Shown: positions 12,601-22,800, numbered from the stretch's first letter. The stretch is 64,000 nt of DNA from Streptomyces pyxinicus (GCF_024753135.1 NZ_JANUGP010000014.1:62001-126000), one strand, 5' to 3'. Program-made: numbers and translations. Notes: generated by a model not told the origin, from the sequence alone.

Positions 12601-13724
12601 CCGCCGTCGTCCTCGAACTGGACTCCCTCCCGCTGAACCGCAGCGGCAAGGCCGACCGTGCGGAGCTGCTGCGGCTCGTGCACGAGCGCACCTCGGACCA
12701 GGTCAACACCGCGGCCCCCCGCGACCACGTCGAACACGCCCTGTACCGCATATGGCAGGACATCCTGGTCCACCCCGGCATCGGCGTCGGCGACAACTTC
12801 TTCGACATCGGGGGCACCTCGCTGTCGGCCATCAAGATGGCTCACCGGGTCACCGAGACGTTCGGCCGCCCGCTGCCCGTCGCGGAGGTCATGCTGCGGC
12901 CCACCATCGAATCGCTCGGCGCGCTGCTGCGCGAGGACGGCGACGACCGTGCTCCCGGCAGCCTCATCGAGTTCCGCCGCGGCACCGGCGCCCGGGTGGT
13001 GTGCGTCCACCCCGCCGGCGGCACCGCCTTCTGCTACCTGCCCCTGGCCGCCTCCCTGCCCCCGCGGGCCGGGCTCTACGGCATCCAGTCACCCGGGGTG
13101 AACCCGGGAGAGGACGTCCTGCCGACCGTCGAGGCGATGGCCGAGGCCTACCTGCGGCTGCTCGAACCCCTCGGCGACGGCCCCCTCGTCCTCACCGGAC
13201 TGTCCTACGGCGGCCTCGTCGCCCACGAGATGGGACGCCTCCTCGGCCGGGCCGGGCGCCGGGACGTGAGCGTCGTGCTGCTCGACACGCAGGCCACCGA
13301 CGACGCCGCCGCCCGCGCGGAGATCACGGCCGTCGACCCCGCCGAGTTCCGCGACAAGCTCGTCCGGTTCAACGGGATGTACCCCGGCATCGACGACGCG
13401 CAGGTCGAGCGGTACTACCGGATCTACAACCACAACCGGCTGACCGCCCGCGACCACCTGCCGGCCGCATCCCCGGCCCGCCTGGTCCTCGCCCAGGCCG
13501 TACCCGACGGCGCCGACACCCCCTTCCACGCGGAGGTACGGGAGTTCTGGCGGCGGCGGGCCGAGGGCGAGTTCCGCGTCGAGACGCTGGAATGCGACCA
13601 CTGGGAAGTCCTCGAAGGCGACCAGGCCATCCGCGTCGGCGCACTGCTCACCGCCGAACTGGTCCACCACGGCACCGGCCGCGCCGACGCGCGAGCCCTG
13701 GCCACGTCCGCGCGGGAGGCGTGA
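9696..13724 (+). CDS. NRPS, single module C-A-T-TE (detoxin/rimosamide-type)
   Basis: 1,342 residues. Condensation domain at about 37-460 with intact HHSVYDG (about residue 167). Adenylation domain at about 500-985 with YVIFTSGSTGRPKGV, GYGPTEAT, YRTGDLARR and the A10 lysine in NRSGKADR. Carrier domain serine in GGTSLS (about 1038). A type I thioesterase at about 1100-1335 has GLSYGG and the histidine in CDHWEV. My manual pocket reading is D-A-H-F-L-G-G-L-Y-K, which I cannot match to a known amino acid. An N-terminal C domain with no upstream module suggests acceptance of an acyl-CoA or a free partner, giving an acyl-amino acid. GTG start at 9696 after CGGAG. It overlaps the next gene (TGATG), so the two are translationally coupled. 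Confidence 0.95.
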   Translation: MPSFSAPSSSPVPPRQEGQALPVQPVPRPVRPAPTVRPASFAQQRLWFLAQLPGASVAYNETIAFTLTGPLDRHALRAAFDRLTERHETLRTRLVAEAGGVVQHIDPPGSGFALACEDLTGEADPDATVTRRQQQEAARPFDLEHGPLGRGSLLILGAERHVLLLTFHHSVYDGASMNVMMREAGELYAASLTGAPDPLPALPAQYADHAHAQREAVLGGGLAAQEQYWKQALRDAPVALELPTDRPRPAEQDYTGGRVEFTLDADTTTALRGLARRHGATLFVALLTGWSVLLSRLSGQEDIVVGSPVAGRRGPGAAALIGFLVNSLPLRVDLSGAPTASEALTRTRTAVRDALAHQDLPFERVVELVNPPRSASRTPVFQTMLAWVPDRHDLLRLPGVEAAPLPIADAPAKFDLALAATESQGGITGHLDYASALLDHTTAQRWASHLCHLLTDLTRHPERDVRDLELMGPDERLRLIREGDATALAPTDPASAALRTADGIASLFESQARRHPDRTAVVDRDGTLGYAVLDRRANRLAHALAARAVRPGDVVGLHARRTRDLAVGILGILKAGAAYLPLDPQQPRERLTGMVADAACPVVLSDHAPGDRPDEWLDLAAVESEGATAEIPPAGTGRAPDRLAYVIFTSGSTGRPKGVAVEHRSVLNLFATWQDRMGAAPGEAGSAWSSIGFDASVHELLLPLTTGGAVHIVPEDVRADPDALMAWLREHRIVQAFLPPAYVKWIDEDPAGRLRGLSLRKLLTGVESLTEAALHRMTRHLPGLRICFGYGPTEATLYSTAHYDPRPLERPCPIGRPLPGTRFHLLDGRMRPVPPGVVGEVYLGGASLARGYLGRPDLTDERFVPDPFTPGERLYRTGDLARRDHDGHAHYAGRADDQVKLRGFRIEPAEVEAALMALPGVREAVVLADRDAAGQPRLVAGVGRAAPREHGADDPRTALARRLPDYMIPAVVLELDSLPLNRSGKADRAELLRLVHERTSDQVNTAAPRDHVEHALYRIWQDILVHPGIGVGDNFFDIGGTSLSAIKMAHRVTETFGRPLPVAEVMLRPTIESLGALLREDGDDRAPGSLIEFRRGTGARVVCVHPAGGTAFCYLPLAASLPPRAGLYGIQSPGVNPGEDVLPTVEAMAEAYLRLLEPLGDGPLVLTGLSYGGLVAHEMGRLLGRAGRRDVSVVLLDTQATDDAAARAEITAVDPAEFRDKLVRFNGMYPGIDDAQVERYYRIYNHNRLTARDHLPAASPARLVLAQAVPDGADTPFHAEVREFWRRRAEGEFRVETLECDHWEVLEGDQAIRVGALLTAELVHHGTGRADARALATSAREA

Positions 13725-16700
13725 TGAACCAGCACACTCACCCCGGCCCGCTCGCCGGCGCCGTCCTCGCCCAGGCCCGCCGCACACCCCGCGCCGTGGC
13801 CGTCGAGGACGGCACCCGGCTGCTCGACTACGCCGAACTCGACCTGCTCAGCGGCCGGGTGGCCGCACGGCTGCACGCGCTGGGCGTTCGTCCCGGACAG
13901 GCCGTCGCCGTCGCCCTGCCCCGCTCCTGGCACCTGGTCTGCGTCCTGCTCGGCATCCGCCGGGCCGGCGCCACCGTCGTACCGCTGGACCGGCTCAGCC
14001 CGGCCGACCGGCAGCGCCACATCCTCCGGGACAGCGCCGCCGTGACGGTGATCCGCGAGGAGACGAGCGCGTCCGACGAGGTGTCCGCCGAAGCGCTCCT
14101 CACCCCGCTCGAACCGGCCCCGGAAGCACACCCGTTGGCGGACGGCGCCGCACCCGACGCCGCCGCCTTCGTCTTCTACACCTCCGGCAGCACCGGCCGT
14201 CCCAAGGGTGTCGAGGTCACCGACGACGGCGTCCTGCGGCTGGCTCAGCCCGGCTACATCGACCTGCCGCCGGGCGCCCGGTACGCCTGCCTGTCCAACC
14301 CCGCCTTCGACGCGCTCAGTTTCGAGGTCTGGACCCCGCTGCTGACCGGTGGCACCTGCGTCGTCCTCGACGACACCGAGGTGCACAGCCCGCACCGGTT
14401 CGCCGACGCCCTGCGCGCCCGCCGCGTCGACACGCTGTTCATCACCGTCGCCCTGTTCAACGCGGTCGTGGAGAAGGTGCCCGGCTGCTTCGCCGACACC
14501 GCCCGGGTGCTCGTCGGCGGTGAACGCCTCAACGCCCCCCTGATCCGCCGCTGGTACGAGGCCAACCCGACTGCGCGCACCGTCCTGCACAACGCGTACG
14601 GGCCGACGGAGGCCACGACCTTCGCCCTGTGCCACCCCATCCCGCGCGACTTCACCGGCGACGACGTCCCCATCGGCACCGCGCTGCCCGGCACCGGCGT
14701 CCTGCCGCGCACCGGCGACGGACGCCCCGCCGAGCCCGGCGAGGTGGCCGAACTCTGGCTGTCCGGCCCCGCCCTGGCCCGCGGCTACCGCAACCTGCCC
14801 GACCAGACCGAGCGCGCCTTCGTCCGGCTGCCGGACGGTGACGGGACCCCGGTCCGCTGGTACCGCACCGGCGACCTGGTCCGCCGGGACGCCGAGGGCC
14901 GGCTGACCTACGTCGGCCGGGCCGACCGGCAGGTCAAGGTGCGCGGCTTCCGCATCGAGCCCGGCGAGGTCGAACGGCGGCTGCTGGCGCACCCCGCGAT
15001 CCGGCGGGCCCATGTGTGCACCCGGCGCGACGCGGCGGACCTGAACGAACTGATCGCCTTCCTCGTCCTCGGCGACGACCTCACCTTCGCCGCCTACCAG
15101 GACCACCTCGCCGCCTCCCTGCCGCCCTACATGCGCCCGCACCGCACCCATCCCGTGAACGAACTCCCGCTGACCGCCAACGGCAAGGTCGACGAGGCCG
15201 CCCTGCTGCGGGACGCCGGCACCCCCTGGCGCGGCAGCGACCCGGGCGAGGCGGACATCACCGACGCGCAGCGGCCCGTACTGGAGATCGCCGAGGACAT
15301 CCTCGCCGTCACCGGACTGCGCCCCGGCGACCGCTGGATACCGAGCGGCGGCGACTCCCTGAAAGCACTCCGGTTCCGCTTCGAGATCCTCGGCCGCTTC
15401 GGCGCCGACCTCCCCCAGGACCTCGTGCTGCGCGCCGACTTCGCCACCCTGGCCGACGCCGTCCACGACCCCGGCGCGGCGGCGGGAACCTACCCGCCCG
15501 TCCCGGCCGGCAGCGGCGAGCCGGACGCGCCGGCCACCAGCGAGCAGGAACGCCTCTGGCTGCTGCACCAGCGCGACCCCGCCGACCGCTCCTACGACGT
15601 ACCGCTCGCCTTCCGCACCCAAGGCCCCGTGGACCCCGCCGCCCTGCGCCGCGCGGCCCGTGCCCTGGTCGCACGGCACCCGGCGCTGCGCACCCGGCTC
15701 GTCCCCACCCCCGAAGGCCTGCGCCAGCGCACCGAGGCGCCCTACGACCCCTGGCAGTCACCGGACACCGACCCGGACGCCACCTGGCAGGAGACCGCCG
15801 ACCGCTTCTTCGCCCACCGCTTCGACCTCGCCGACCCGCGCATGCTGCGGGTGGGCTGGATACGACGCGGCGACGGCGGACTCCTGCTGCTCCACCTGCA
15901 CCACGTGGCCGTGGACGGCTGGTCCCTCAACCTCCTCTTCCACGACCTCAGCGAGCTGTACCGAGGCACGAGCCCCGGACCCGAACCCACCACCACCCCC
16001 CTCGACTTCGCCCGCTGGCAGGGCACCTGGCGCACCGCCCCCGCCTACGCGCAGCGCCGCACGGAACTGCTCGCCCACTACACCCGCACACCGGAGCCCT
16101 CGCCCGCCCTGCCCGCGCCCGAAGGACCCGGCCGGCCAGGGGCCGGACTGCTGCGCACCTCCCTCGACCTCGGCCACCGCACCGCGCTGGACCGGCAGGC
16201 AGCTCGGCTCGGCCTCACCCGATTCCAGCTCCTGGTGTCCGCGTTCACCGCGAGCGTGTACGGCGTCACCGGTCAGGACCGCCCCCTCGTCGCCGCACCG
16301 GTGGCGAACCGGCCGCGCCCCGAATTCGCCGACACCGTCGGCATGTTCGCCAACACCGTGCTCCTCGACCTGGCCGCCACACCGGACGACACCCTCGCCG
16401 GGCACCTCTCCGCCCACGCCGACGCCGTACGCGCCGTCCTCGCCGCCGACGACATCGCGCTCGCCGACGTCCTCACCGGCCCCGCCCTGCGCGCCCGCAC
16501 CCCGCTGTTCGACTACCTCTTCGTCCTGGAGAACACCAGCTTCACCGCGCTCCGCCTCGACGGCTGCGAGACCCGGCCGCTGTGGCCCGAACCCCTGGGC
16601 GCCAAGTGCGCGCTGACCCTCTCCGTGGTCGAGCACGAAGCCGGCTTCGACTGCCTGTGGGAGTACCGCGACGACCTCGGCGCCGAGCGCGCCGAGGCGG

Positions 16701-19700
16701 CGGCACGGCTCTTCCGGCACGCCCTCGACCAGCTGACCTCGGACGCCGGCACGGGCACCACCCTGCGCGAACTCGTCGCCCCCTACCGGAACTCCCTGCC
16801 CGACCACGGCCGAGGCAGCACTCCGGAACCCGACTTCACCACCGTCGCAGAGGGCTTCGCCCGGCAGGTGGCCCGCACCCCCGACGCACCGGCCGTCCAC
16901 GCAGGGGAGGTGAGCCTCACCTACGCCGAACTCGACGCGCAGACGAACGAGTTGGCCGCCGCCCTGCGCGCCCGCGTCCCCTCCGACCCCGCCGCCCCGG
17001 CGAGCATCGCGCTCTACCTCCAGCCGTCCGCCGAACACGTCGTCGCCCTGCTGGCCGCCGCCCGGCTCAACGTCACCGTCGTCCCCCTGGACCCCGCCTA
17101 CCCGCCGGCCCTGCTGCGGCACGTACTCGACCAGGCCGACCCCCTCTGCGTCCTGGCCGCCCCCGGCGACCTGGCGGCGCTCGACGCCCTCGCGCCACCG
17201 GACCTGCCCAGACACCCGCTCACCCTGGCCGCCGACCCGCAGTCCGCCCCGGTACCTCACCAACACCCCGCCCTGCGACCCCTGTACACCCTCTTCACCT
17301 CCGGGTCCACCGGCACCCCCAAGGGCGTCCAGGTCCCGGATTCGACCCTGTGCAACCTGCTCACCTGGCAGCGCACCGAGGGCGGACTCGAACGGCTCGC
17401 CGTCACCCAGCAGTTCTCCATGCTCTCCTTCGACGTCTCCTTCCAGGAGATCCTCACCACCCTCTGCTCCGGTGGCCTGCTGCGGCTCGTACGGCCCGCC
17501 TGGCGGCAGGACGTCCCGGCGCTGCTGGAGCAGTTGGAGAGCGGGGGAGCGGAGCGGATCTTCCTGCCGTACGTGGCCCTGCAACTGCTCGCCGAACACG
17601 GCGTGCGCACCGGCCGCTTCCCCTCCAGGCTCCGCGAAGTCATCACGGCGGGCGAGCAGTTGGTGTGCACCGACGCGATCCGCCGCTGGTTCGCCGGCCT
17701 GCCCGGAGCGCGTCTGTTCAACCACTACGGCCCGACCGAGACCCACGTCGTCACCGGTCTGTGCCTCGACGGCGACCCGGCCCACTGGCCGGCCCGGCCC
17801 GCCATCGGCCGGCCCGTGTCGCACGCGGTGCTCCGCGTGGTGGACGAGCACGGGCTGCCCGTGCCGCCCGGCGTCACCGGCGAACTGCTCGTCGGCGGCC
17901 CGATGGCCGGACGCTGCTACCTGGGCGACGCCGCCGCCCACGAGGGCCGGTTCCTCGACGACCCGGACCTCGGCACCTTCTACCGCACCGGCGACCAGGC
18001 CCGCTTCGACGCGGAGGGCCTGCTGCACTACGCCGGCCGCGACGACGGCCAGGTCAAGCTCGGCGGGCACCGGCTGGAGCTGGGACAGGTGGAGGCCGCC
18101 CTGCTGCGGTTCCCCGGTGTGACCAACGCCCTCGCGGTGGTGGCGGACGGGCGGCTGGTGGCGGCGCTCCAGTGCCGGAGCGAGGACCCCGACCCCGCGG
18201 AACTCGCCGGGCACCTGGCGCGTCTGCTGCCCGCCCACATCCGGGTCGCCCGCTTCCGCCGGCTGTCCGAGCTGCCACGCACCCCCAGCGGCAAGGCGGA
18301 CCGCCGGGCCGCGCTGACCGCCCCCGGCCACGACCTGCGCGGACCGGCCGGTACGACGGCGGCCCTCAGCCCGCTGGAACGGCGGCTCACCGAGCTGTTC
18401 GAGAGCGTCACGGGCCGGACGGTCGCCCCGGACCAGCGGTTCTTCGACGCGGGCGCGACCAGCCTCGACCTGATGCGCTTCCAGTTGCGATGCGCGGGGG
18501 AGGGCGACCTGCCGTTCACCGTGCCCGACCTGTTCGAACACGTCACCCCGCGCGCCCTGGCCCGGCTCCTCGACGGCCCCGACCATGCCGGAGAGGCGGC
18601 GCCGCTCACGCCGTACCACCGCGCCGACGAACCCGTGGCCGTCGTCGGCATGGCCGTCCGGCTGCCCGGCGCCCCCGACCTCGCCGCCTTCTGGGATCTG
18701 GTCGTCTCCGGGCGGCGCGGCATCGAGCACTTCGCGGCGGAGGACGGACGCGTGGGCGCCCGCAGCCAGGTGGCGGGGCTGCTCGCCTTCGACCCCGGCC
18801 GTTTCACGATCAGCCCGCAAGAAGCCCGGCTGATGGATCCCCAGCAGCGGCACCTGCTGATGAACTGCGTGGAAGCCCTCGCGCACGCCGGGCTCGGCGA
18901 CCCGGGGGCGCAGCGGATCGGACTGGTCGCCTCCTGCGGGGAGAACACCTACTTCCAGCGGATGCTGCGCGAGGGCGACCCCGACGCGCTGCCCGACGGC
19001 TTCCGGCTGGCCCTGCACCACGAGAAGGACTTCCTCGCCACCAAGGCCGCCTACCACCTCGGCCTCACCGGGCCCGCGCTCACGGTCCAGTCCGCCTGCT
19101 CCAGCTCGCTCGTCGGCGTGCACGTCGCCACGGGGATGCTGCGGCAGGGCGACGCCGACGTGATGCTCGTCGGCGGGGTGCTGATCGACACCGAACTCAC
19201 CGACGGCTACACCTACCGGCCCCAGCACATCTTCTCGCCCGACGGACACTGCCGGCCCTTCGACGCGGATGCCCAGGGCACCGTCGGGGGAAGCGGCGCC
19301 GCCACCGTCGTCCTCAAGCCGCTCTCCGCCGCCCGCCGCGACGGCGACACCGTATACGCCGTCGTCACCGGCTCCGGCGTCAACAACGACGGTGGCGACA
19401 AGCTCGGTTACAGCGCCCCCGCCCTGGCCGGACAGCGCGAGGCGATCCGGGCGGCGCTCGCCCGCAGCGGACGCCGGGGCACCGACCTGGGATACGTCGA
19501 GGCCCATGGCACCGGCACCCGGCTCGGGGACCCGGTGGAGGCCACCGCGCTCCGCCAGGCGTACGGCCTCACGGACGACGCGCGGGTGGCCCTGTCCTCC
19601 GTGAAGAGCCAGATCGGCCACCTGGGCGCGGCGGCGGGAGTCGTCGGCCTGGTCCGCGCGGTGCTCGCCGTCCACCACGGGACCGTCCCGCCCACGGCCG

Positions 19701-22700
19701 ACTTCGGCCGGCTCAACCCCGAGATCGCCGACGGCCCGTTCCGCATCCCCGTCACGGCCGAACCCTGGCCGCGGGACGTGCCCCGAGTGGCCGCGGTGAG
19801 CAGCTTCGGCATCGGCGGCACCAACGCCCATGTGCTCCTGGAACACCCGGGCGACGGCACGGACACCTCCCCGGGCGAGCCGCTGCCCTGCCTGGTGCTG
19901 TCCGGCAGTTCCACGGCGGCGGTCCGCGAGGACGCCCGACGCGTCGCCGCCTACCTCGAAGCGCACCCGGCGGCCTACCCGCGTGTCCTGCGCCATCTCC
20001 AGACGGGCCGACCGGCGTTGAGCCGGCGCGCGGCGGCGGTCTGCCCGGAAGCGGCCTCCGCCGTCGCCTGGCTGACCTCCGACTTCGACATCACGACACC
20101 GCGCGACCCGCTTCCCGCCCGGGAACAGGAGAGGGACCCGCACGCGCTCGCCCGCGCCTGGACCGACGGCCACCTCCTCCCCCCGCCGGACGGCGGTCCC
20201 GCCCCCGCGCCCTGGGACTTCCCGCCACCCGCCTTCGACACCGCCGAGTACGACTTCCCCCGCGCACCCCGCACACCCCGCCCCGAGCAGGCCGAGCGAC
20301 CGGCCGACGACACCCCGCGCCCGCGCCGGCTGCCCGCCGACCAGTGGCTGCACCAGCCCGTGTGGACCCGGCTGCGCCGCGCCCGCACCGGTGCCGCCGC
20401 CTCCCCGCGCACCGCCGTCGTGGTCGTGGCGGCCGAGGACGACGCCACGTCCTGGCGGTTCCTGGAGCGGCACTACGCCCGCGTGGTGACCGTCCGCGCC
20501 GGACAGGCCCTCACCGCCCTCACCGGGGACCACTGCACGGCCGACCCGGCCGACCCCGGCCACCTGGCCGCCCTGCTGGACCGCCTCGCCCCGACGGCCG
20601 CCGCCGGCATCGACTGGCTGCACGCGCTGCCCCTGTCCCTCGGCACCGGCCTGGACGAGGGAGCCGTGGAGACCGCCCAGTGGGCCTGCCTCGACACCGT
20701 CGCGGTCCTCGCCCGCGTCCTCGCCGACCGCCCGGACGCGCACCGGCCGCGCGTCTGGCTGCTGACCCACGGGGCCCAGCCGGCCGGCGGCACCGTCGAC
20801 ACCCCCACGGCCGCCCTGCTCGCCGCGGCCCTCGACGTCCCGCGCCAGGAACTCGGGGTGGCACCCCGCTGGGCCGACCTGCCCGCGCCGGACCCGGCCC
20901 GCTGGGCGGCCCACCTGCCCGACCTGCTGCTCGGCGCGACGCCCGGCGCGACGGCCACCGCCCTGCGCGACGGCTTCTGGTGGCACCGCACCGACCAGCC
21001 CGTCACCGTCCCCCCACCGGACCCGGCCGCCCTCCGTGCCGTAGCCACCGGCACGCACCTCATCCTCGGCGGCACCGGCGGCATCGGCGGCACCCTGGCC
21101 GCGCGACTGCTGGAGGACCCGGGCAATCGGGTCGTCCTGGTCGCGCGCGGGACCGGCATCCCGTCGGCGCTCCTCACCCACCGGGACCGCGTCACGCACG
21201 TAGCGGCGGACCTCGCCAGCGAGGATCTGCCGTCCCTCGCCGACCGGCTCGCCCCGCACCTGCGGAACCTCACCGGCATCGTGCACGCGGTCGGCACGCC
21301 CGACGGCCGCCTCCTCGCCCGCCGCGACCCCGCGACCGCCCGCCGCGCCACCACCGCCAAACTGCGCGGCGCCCTGCTCACCGAGCGGCTCATCGCCGCA
21401 CACCGCCCCGACTACGCCGCCTACTGCTCCTCGATGGCCGCCCGGTACGGGGGAGTCGGACAGTTCGACTACGCGGCGGCCAACGCCTTCCTGGACGCCT
21501 GCGCCCACCACGCGCCCGCCGAAGGACCGGACACCACCGCGCGCCTGAGCATCGCGTGGGACGCCTGGCGCGAGGTGGGCATGGCCCAGCACACCGAGGC
21601 CGCCGACGCCCGCCACCGCGACCACCTCGCCGTGGCGCTCACCCCCGGCGACGGCGCGGCGGTCTTCGCGCAGGCCCTGCACCTGCGCCTGCCCCACCTG
21701 CTGGTCAGCACCACACCCCTGGACCAGGCACACCACTTCTACGAACCGGCCGCCGCACCGCGCACCACGTCCACCGCCCCGCACGGCGACCCCGCCGCCG
21801 ACCTCGCCGAGATCCTGCTCGACCTGCTCGGCGTGGACACCCTCGACCCAGGCGCGGCTCTCTACGACCTCGGCGCCGACTCGCTCACCCTGATCGAACT
21901 GCTCGACGAGGTGAAACGCCGCTACGGCACCGACATCGAACTGTCCCGGCTCAGCCACCAAGTGAGCCTGGCCGAGATCCTCGGCCACCTGAGCGCGGGC
22001 ACCCCGGCCGCCGCCGGCGTGGACGTCGAGGTCTGGCAGCACGGCACCGGCCGGGACGTGCTCTGCCTCGTCCATCCGATCGGCGGTGACATCCAGGCCT
22101 ACCGCCCGCTCGTCGCCGCCCTCCCCGACGAGCCGACGGTCTGCCTGATCGCCGACCCGCGACTGCGCGACCCCGCCCTGCCCGCCCACTCCATCACCGA
22201 CCGCGCCGCCCACTACCTGGAGGCCGTGCGCGCGGCCTTCCCCGAACCGGACCGCCGACTGCGGCTGGCCGGCTGGTCGTTCGGCGCCTGGACCGCCCTG
22301 TCCATGGCCGCGCTCGCCGAGGCCGACGGCCGGCCCGCCGACTCCGTGCACCTGCTGGACCCGCCGCCGCCGGACGCGGGCGACCGGCTCGCCGCCTACG
22401 ACGATCAGCAGGTCGACGCCGTCTTCGCGCGCGAGCTGACGGGCAACGAGGGCGGCGCGCCGAGCCGTTCCGGCCGGGCCTACGCCGAACGCCTCGCCGA
22501 CTGCTGCCGTGCCAACCTCGCGGTCATGGCCGGACACCACCCGCCCCGGCTCGAAAGAACTCCCGCCACCGTGTGGCTCGCCGGCCGTCCCGTCGAGGAC
22601 GGCGTCCTCGCCCCCGAGCCGGCCGCCCCGGGCGCGTGGGACGCCCACCTGCCCGCGCCGTACGCGCTCCACCACGTCGACGCCACGCACTACGAACTCG

Positions 22701-22783
22701 TCGCCGAACCCCACGTGCGGGCCGTCGCCGCCACCCTCGCGGCCCACGCCGACGAAGCACCGACCCGCCCCGCCCACCCCTGA
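13724..22783 (+). CDS. Hybrid NRPS-PKS, A-T-C-A-T-KS-KR-T-TE, no AT domain
   Basis: 3,019 residues. A1 at about 5-500 (pocket read as D-A-F-F-V-G-A-T-F-K, Ile/Val-like). T1 serine in GGDSLK (about 540). C at about 600-1020 with HHVAVDG. A2 at about 1040-1530 (D-V-Q-F-I-A-H-V-V-K, proline-like). T2 in GATSLD. Ketosynthase at about 1635-2040 with ACSSS (about 1790), EAHGTGT and IGHLGAA. Ketoreductase at about 2443-2665 with GGTGGIGG and the catalytic tyrosine in DYAAANAF. T3 GADSLT, then TE with GWSFGAW (about 2849) and HYELV. The 400 residues between KS and KR hold only linker and a KR structural subdomain: no GHSxG acyltransferase and no DH. Predicted product: Val/Ile-Pro extended by one C2 unit and reduced to a beta-hydroxy acid, the logic of detoxinine. 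The extender must be loaded in trans. Confidence 0.95.
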   Translation: MNQHTHPGPLAGAVLAQARRTPRAVAVEDGTRLLDYAELDLLSGRVAARLHALGVRPGQAVAVALPRSWHLVCVLLGIRRAGATVVPLDRLSPADRQRHILRDSAAVTVIREETSASDEVSAEALLTPLEPAPEAHPLADGAAPDAAAFVFYTSGSTGRPKGVEVTDDGVLRLAQPGYIDLPPGARYACLSNPAFDALSFEVWTPLLTGGTCVVLDDTEVHSPHRFADALRARRVDTLFITVALFNAVVEKVPGCFADTARVLVGGERLNAPLIRRWYEANPTARTVLHNAYGPTEATTFALCHPIPRDFTGDDVPIGTALPGTGVLPRTGDGRPAEPGEVAELWLSGPALARGYRNLPDQTERAFVRLPDGDGTPVRWYRTGDLVRRDAEGRLTYVGRADRQVKVRGFRIEPGEVERRLLAHPAIRRAHVCTRRDAADLNELIAFLVLGDDLTFAAYQDHLAASLPPYMRPHRTHPVNELPLTANGKVDEAALLRDAGTPWRGSDPGEADITDAQRPVLEIAEDILAVTGLRPGDRWIPSGGDSLKALRFRFEILGRFGADLPQDLVLRADFATLADAVHDPGAAAGTYPPVPAGSGEPDAPATSEQERLWLLHQRDPADRSYDVPLAFRTQGPVDPAALRRAARALVARHPALRTRLVPTPEGLRQRTEAPYDPWQSPDTDPDATWQETADRFFAHRFDLADPRMLRVGWIRRGDGGLLLLHLHHVAVDGWSLNLLFHDLSELYRGTSPGPEPTTTPLDFARWQGTWRTAPAYAQRRTELLAHYTRTPEPSPALPAPEGPGRPGAGLLRTSLDLGHRTALDRQAARLGLTRFQLLVSAFTASVYGVTGQDRPLVAAPVANRPRPEFADTVGMFANTVLLDLAATPDDTLAGHLSAHADAVRAVLAADDIALADVLTGPALRARTPLFDYLFVLENTSFTALRLDGCETRPLWPEPLGAKCALTLSVVEHEAGFDCLWEYRDDLGAERAEAAARLFRHALDQLTSDAGTGTTLRELVAPYRNSLPDHGRGSTPEPDFTTVAEGFARQVARTPDAPAVHAGEVSLTYAELDAQTNELAAALRARVPSDPAAPASIALYLQPSAEHVVALLAAARLNVTVVPLDPAYPPALLRHVLDQADPLCVLAAPGDLAALDALAPPDLPRHPLTLAADPQSAPVPHQHPALRPLYTLFTSGSTGTPKGVQVPDSTLCNLLTWQRTEGGLERLAVTQQFSMLSFDVSFQEILTTLCSGGLLRLVRPAWRQDVPALLEQLESGGAERIFLPYVALQLLAEHGVRTGRFPSRLREVITAGEQLVCTDAIRRWFAGLPGARLFNHYGPTETHVVTGLCLDGDPAHWPARPAIGRPVSHAVLRVVDEHGLPVPPGVTGELLVGGPMAGRCYLGDAAAHEGRFLDDPDLGTFYRTGDQARFDAEGLLHYAGRDDGQVKLGGHRLELGQVEAALLRFPGVTNALAVVADGRLVAALQCRSEDPDPAELAGHLARLLPAHIRVARFRRLSELPRTPSGKADRRAALTAPGHDLRGPAGTTAALSPLERRLTELFESVTGRTVAPDQRFFDAGATSLDLMRFQLRCAGEGDLPFTVPDLFEHVTPRALARLLDGPDHAGEAAPLTPYHRADEPVAVVGMAVRLPGAPDLAAFWDLVVSGRRGIEHFAAEDGRVGARSQVAGLLAFDPGRFTISPQEARLMDPQQRHLLMNCVEALAHAGLGDPGAQRIGLVASCGENTYFQRMLREGDPDALPDGFRLALHHEKDFLATKAAYHLGLTGPALTVQSACSSSLVGVHVATGMLRQGDADVMLVGGVLIDTELTDGYTYRPQHIFSPDGHCRPFDADAQGTVGGSGAATVVLKPLSAARRDGDTVYAVVTGSGVNNDGGDKLGYSAPALAGQREAIRAALARSGRRGTDLGYVEAHGTGTRLGDPVEATALRQAYGLTDDARVALSSVKSQIGHLGAAAGVVGLVRAVLAVHHGTVPPTADFGRLNPEIADGPFRIPVTAEPWPRDVPRVAAVSSFGIGGTNAHVLLEHPGDGTDTSPGEPLPCLVLSGSSTAAVREDARRVAAYLEAHPAAYPRVLRHLQTGRPALSRRAAAVCPEAASAVAWLTSDFDITTPRDPLPAREQERDPHALARAWTDGHLLPPPDGGPAPAPWDFPPPAFDTAEYDFPRAPRTPRPEQAERPADDTPRPRRLPADQWLHQPVWTRLRRARTGAAASPRTAVVVVAAEDDATSWRFLERHYARVVTVRAGQALTALTGDHCTADPADPGHLAALLDRLAPTAAAGIDWLHALPLSLGTGLDEGAVETAQWACLDTVAVLARVLADRPDAHRPRVWLLTHGAQPAGGTVDTPTAALLAAALDVPRQELGVAPRWADLPAPDPARWAAHLPDLLLGATPGATATALRDGFWWHRTDQPVTVPPPDPAALRAVATGTHLILGGTGGIGGTLAARLLEDPGNRVVLVARGTGIPSALLTHRDRVTHVAADLASEDLPSLADRLAPHLRNLTGIVHAVGTPDGRLLARRDPATARRATTAKLRGALLTERLIAAHRPDYAAYCSSMAARYGGVGQFDYAAANAFLDACAHHAPAEGPDTTARLSIAWDAWREVGMAQHTEAADARHRDHLAVALTPGDGAAVFAQALHLRLPHLLVSTTPLDQAHHFYEPAAAPRTTSTAPHGDPAADLAEILLDLLGVDTLDPGAALYDLGADSLTLIELLDEVKRRYGTDIELSRLSHQVSLAEILGHLSAGTPAAAGVDVEVWQHGTGRDVLCLVHPIGGDIQAYRPLVAALPDEPTVCLIADPRLRDPALPAHSITDRAAHYLEAVRAAFPEPDRRLRLAGWSFGAWTALSMAALAEADGRPADSVHLLDPPPPDAGDRLAAYDDQQVDAVFARELTGNEGGAPSRSGRAYAERLADCCRANLAVMAGHHPPRLERTPATVWLAGRPVEDGVLAPEPAAPGAWDAHLPAPYALHHVDATHYELVAEPHVRAVAATLAAHADEAPTRPAHP

Positions 22784-22800
22784 ACCCACGGAGGCTGCTC

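Noticed and set aside
15016..22089. 2,357-codon plus-strand frame inside the hybrid synthase
   Set aside because: Arginine/proline-rich off-frame reading of the NRPS-PKS gene; all domain motifs are in the other frame.
15758..22789. 2,343-codon minus-strand open frame under the hybrid NRPS-PKS
   Set aside because: Antisense shadow of a GC-rich gene; no motif, repetitive GGG/AGG-type composition.
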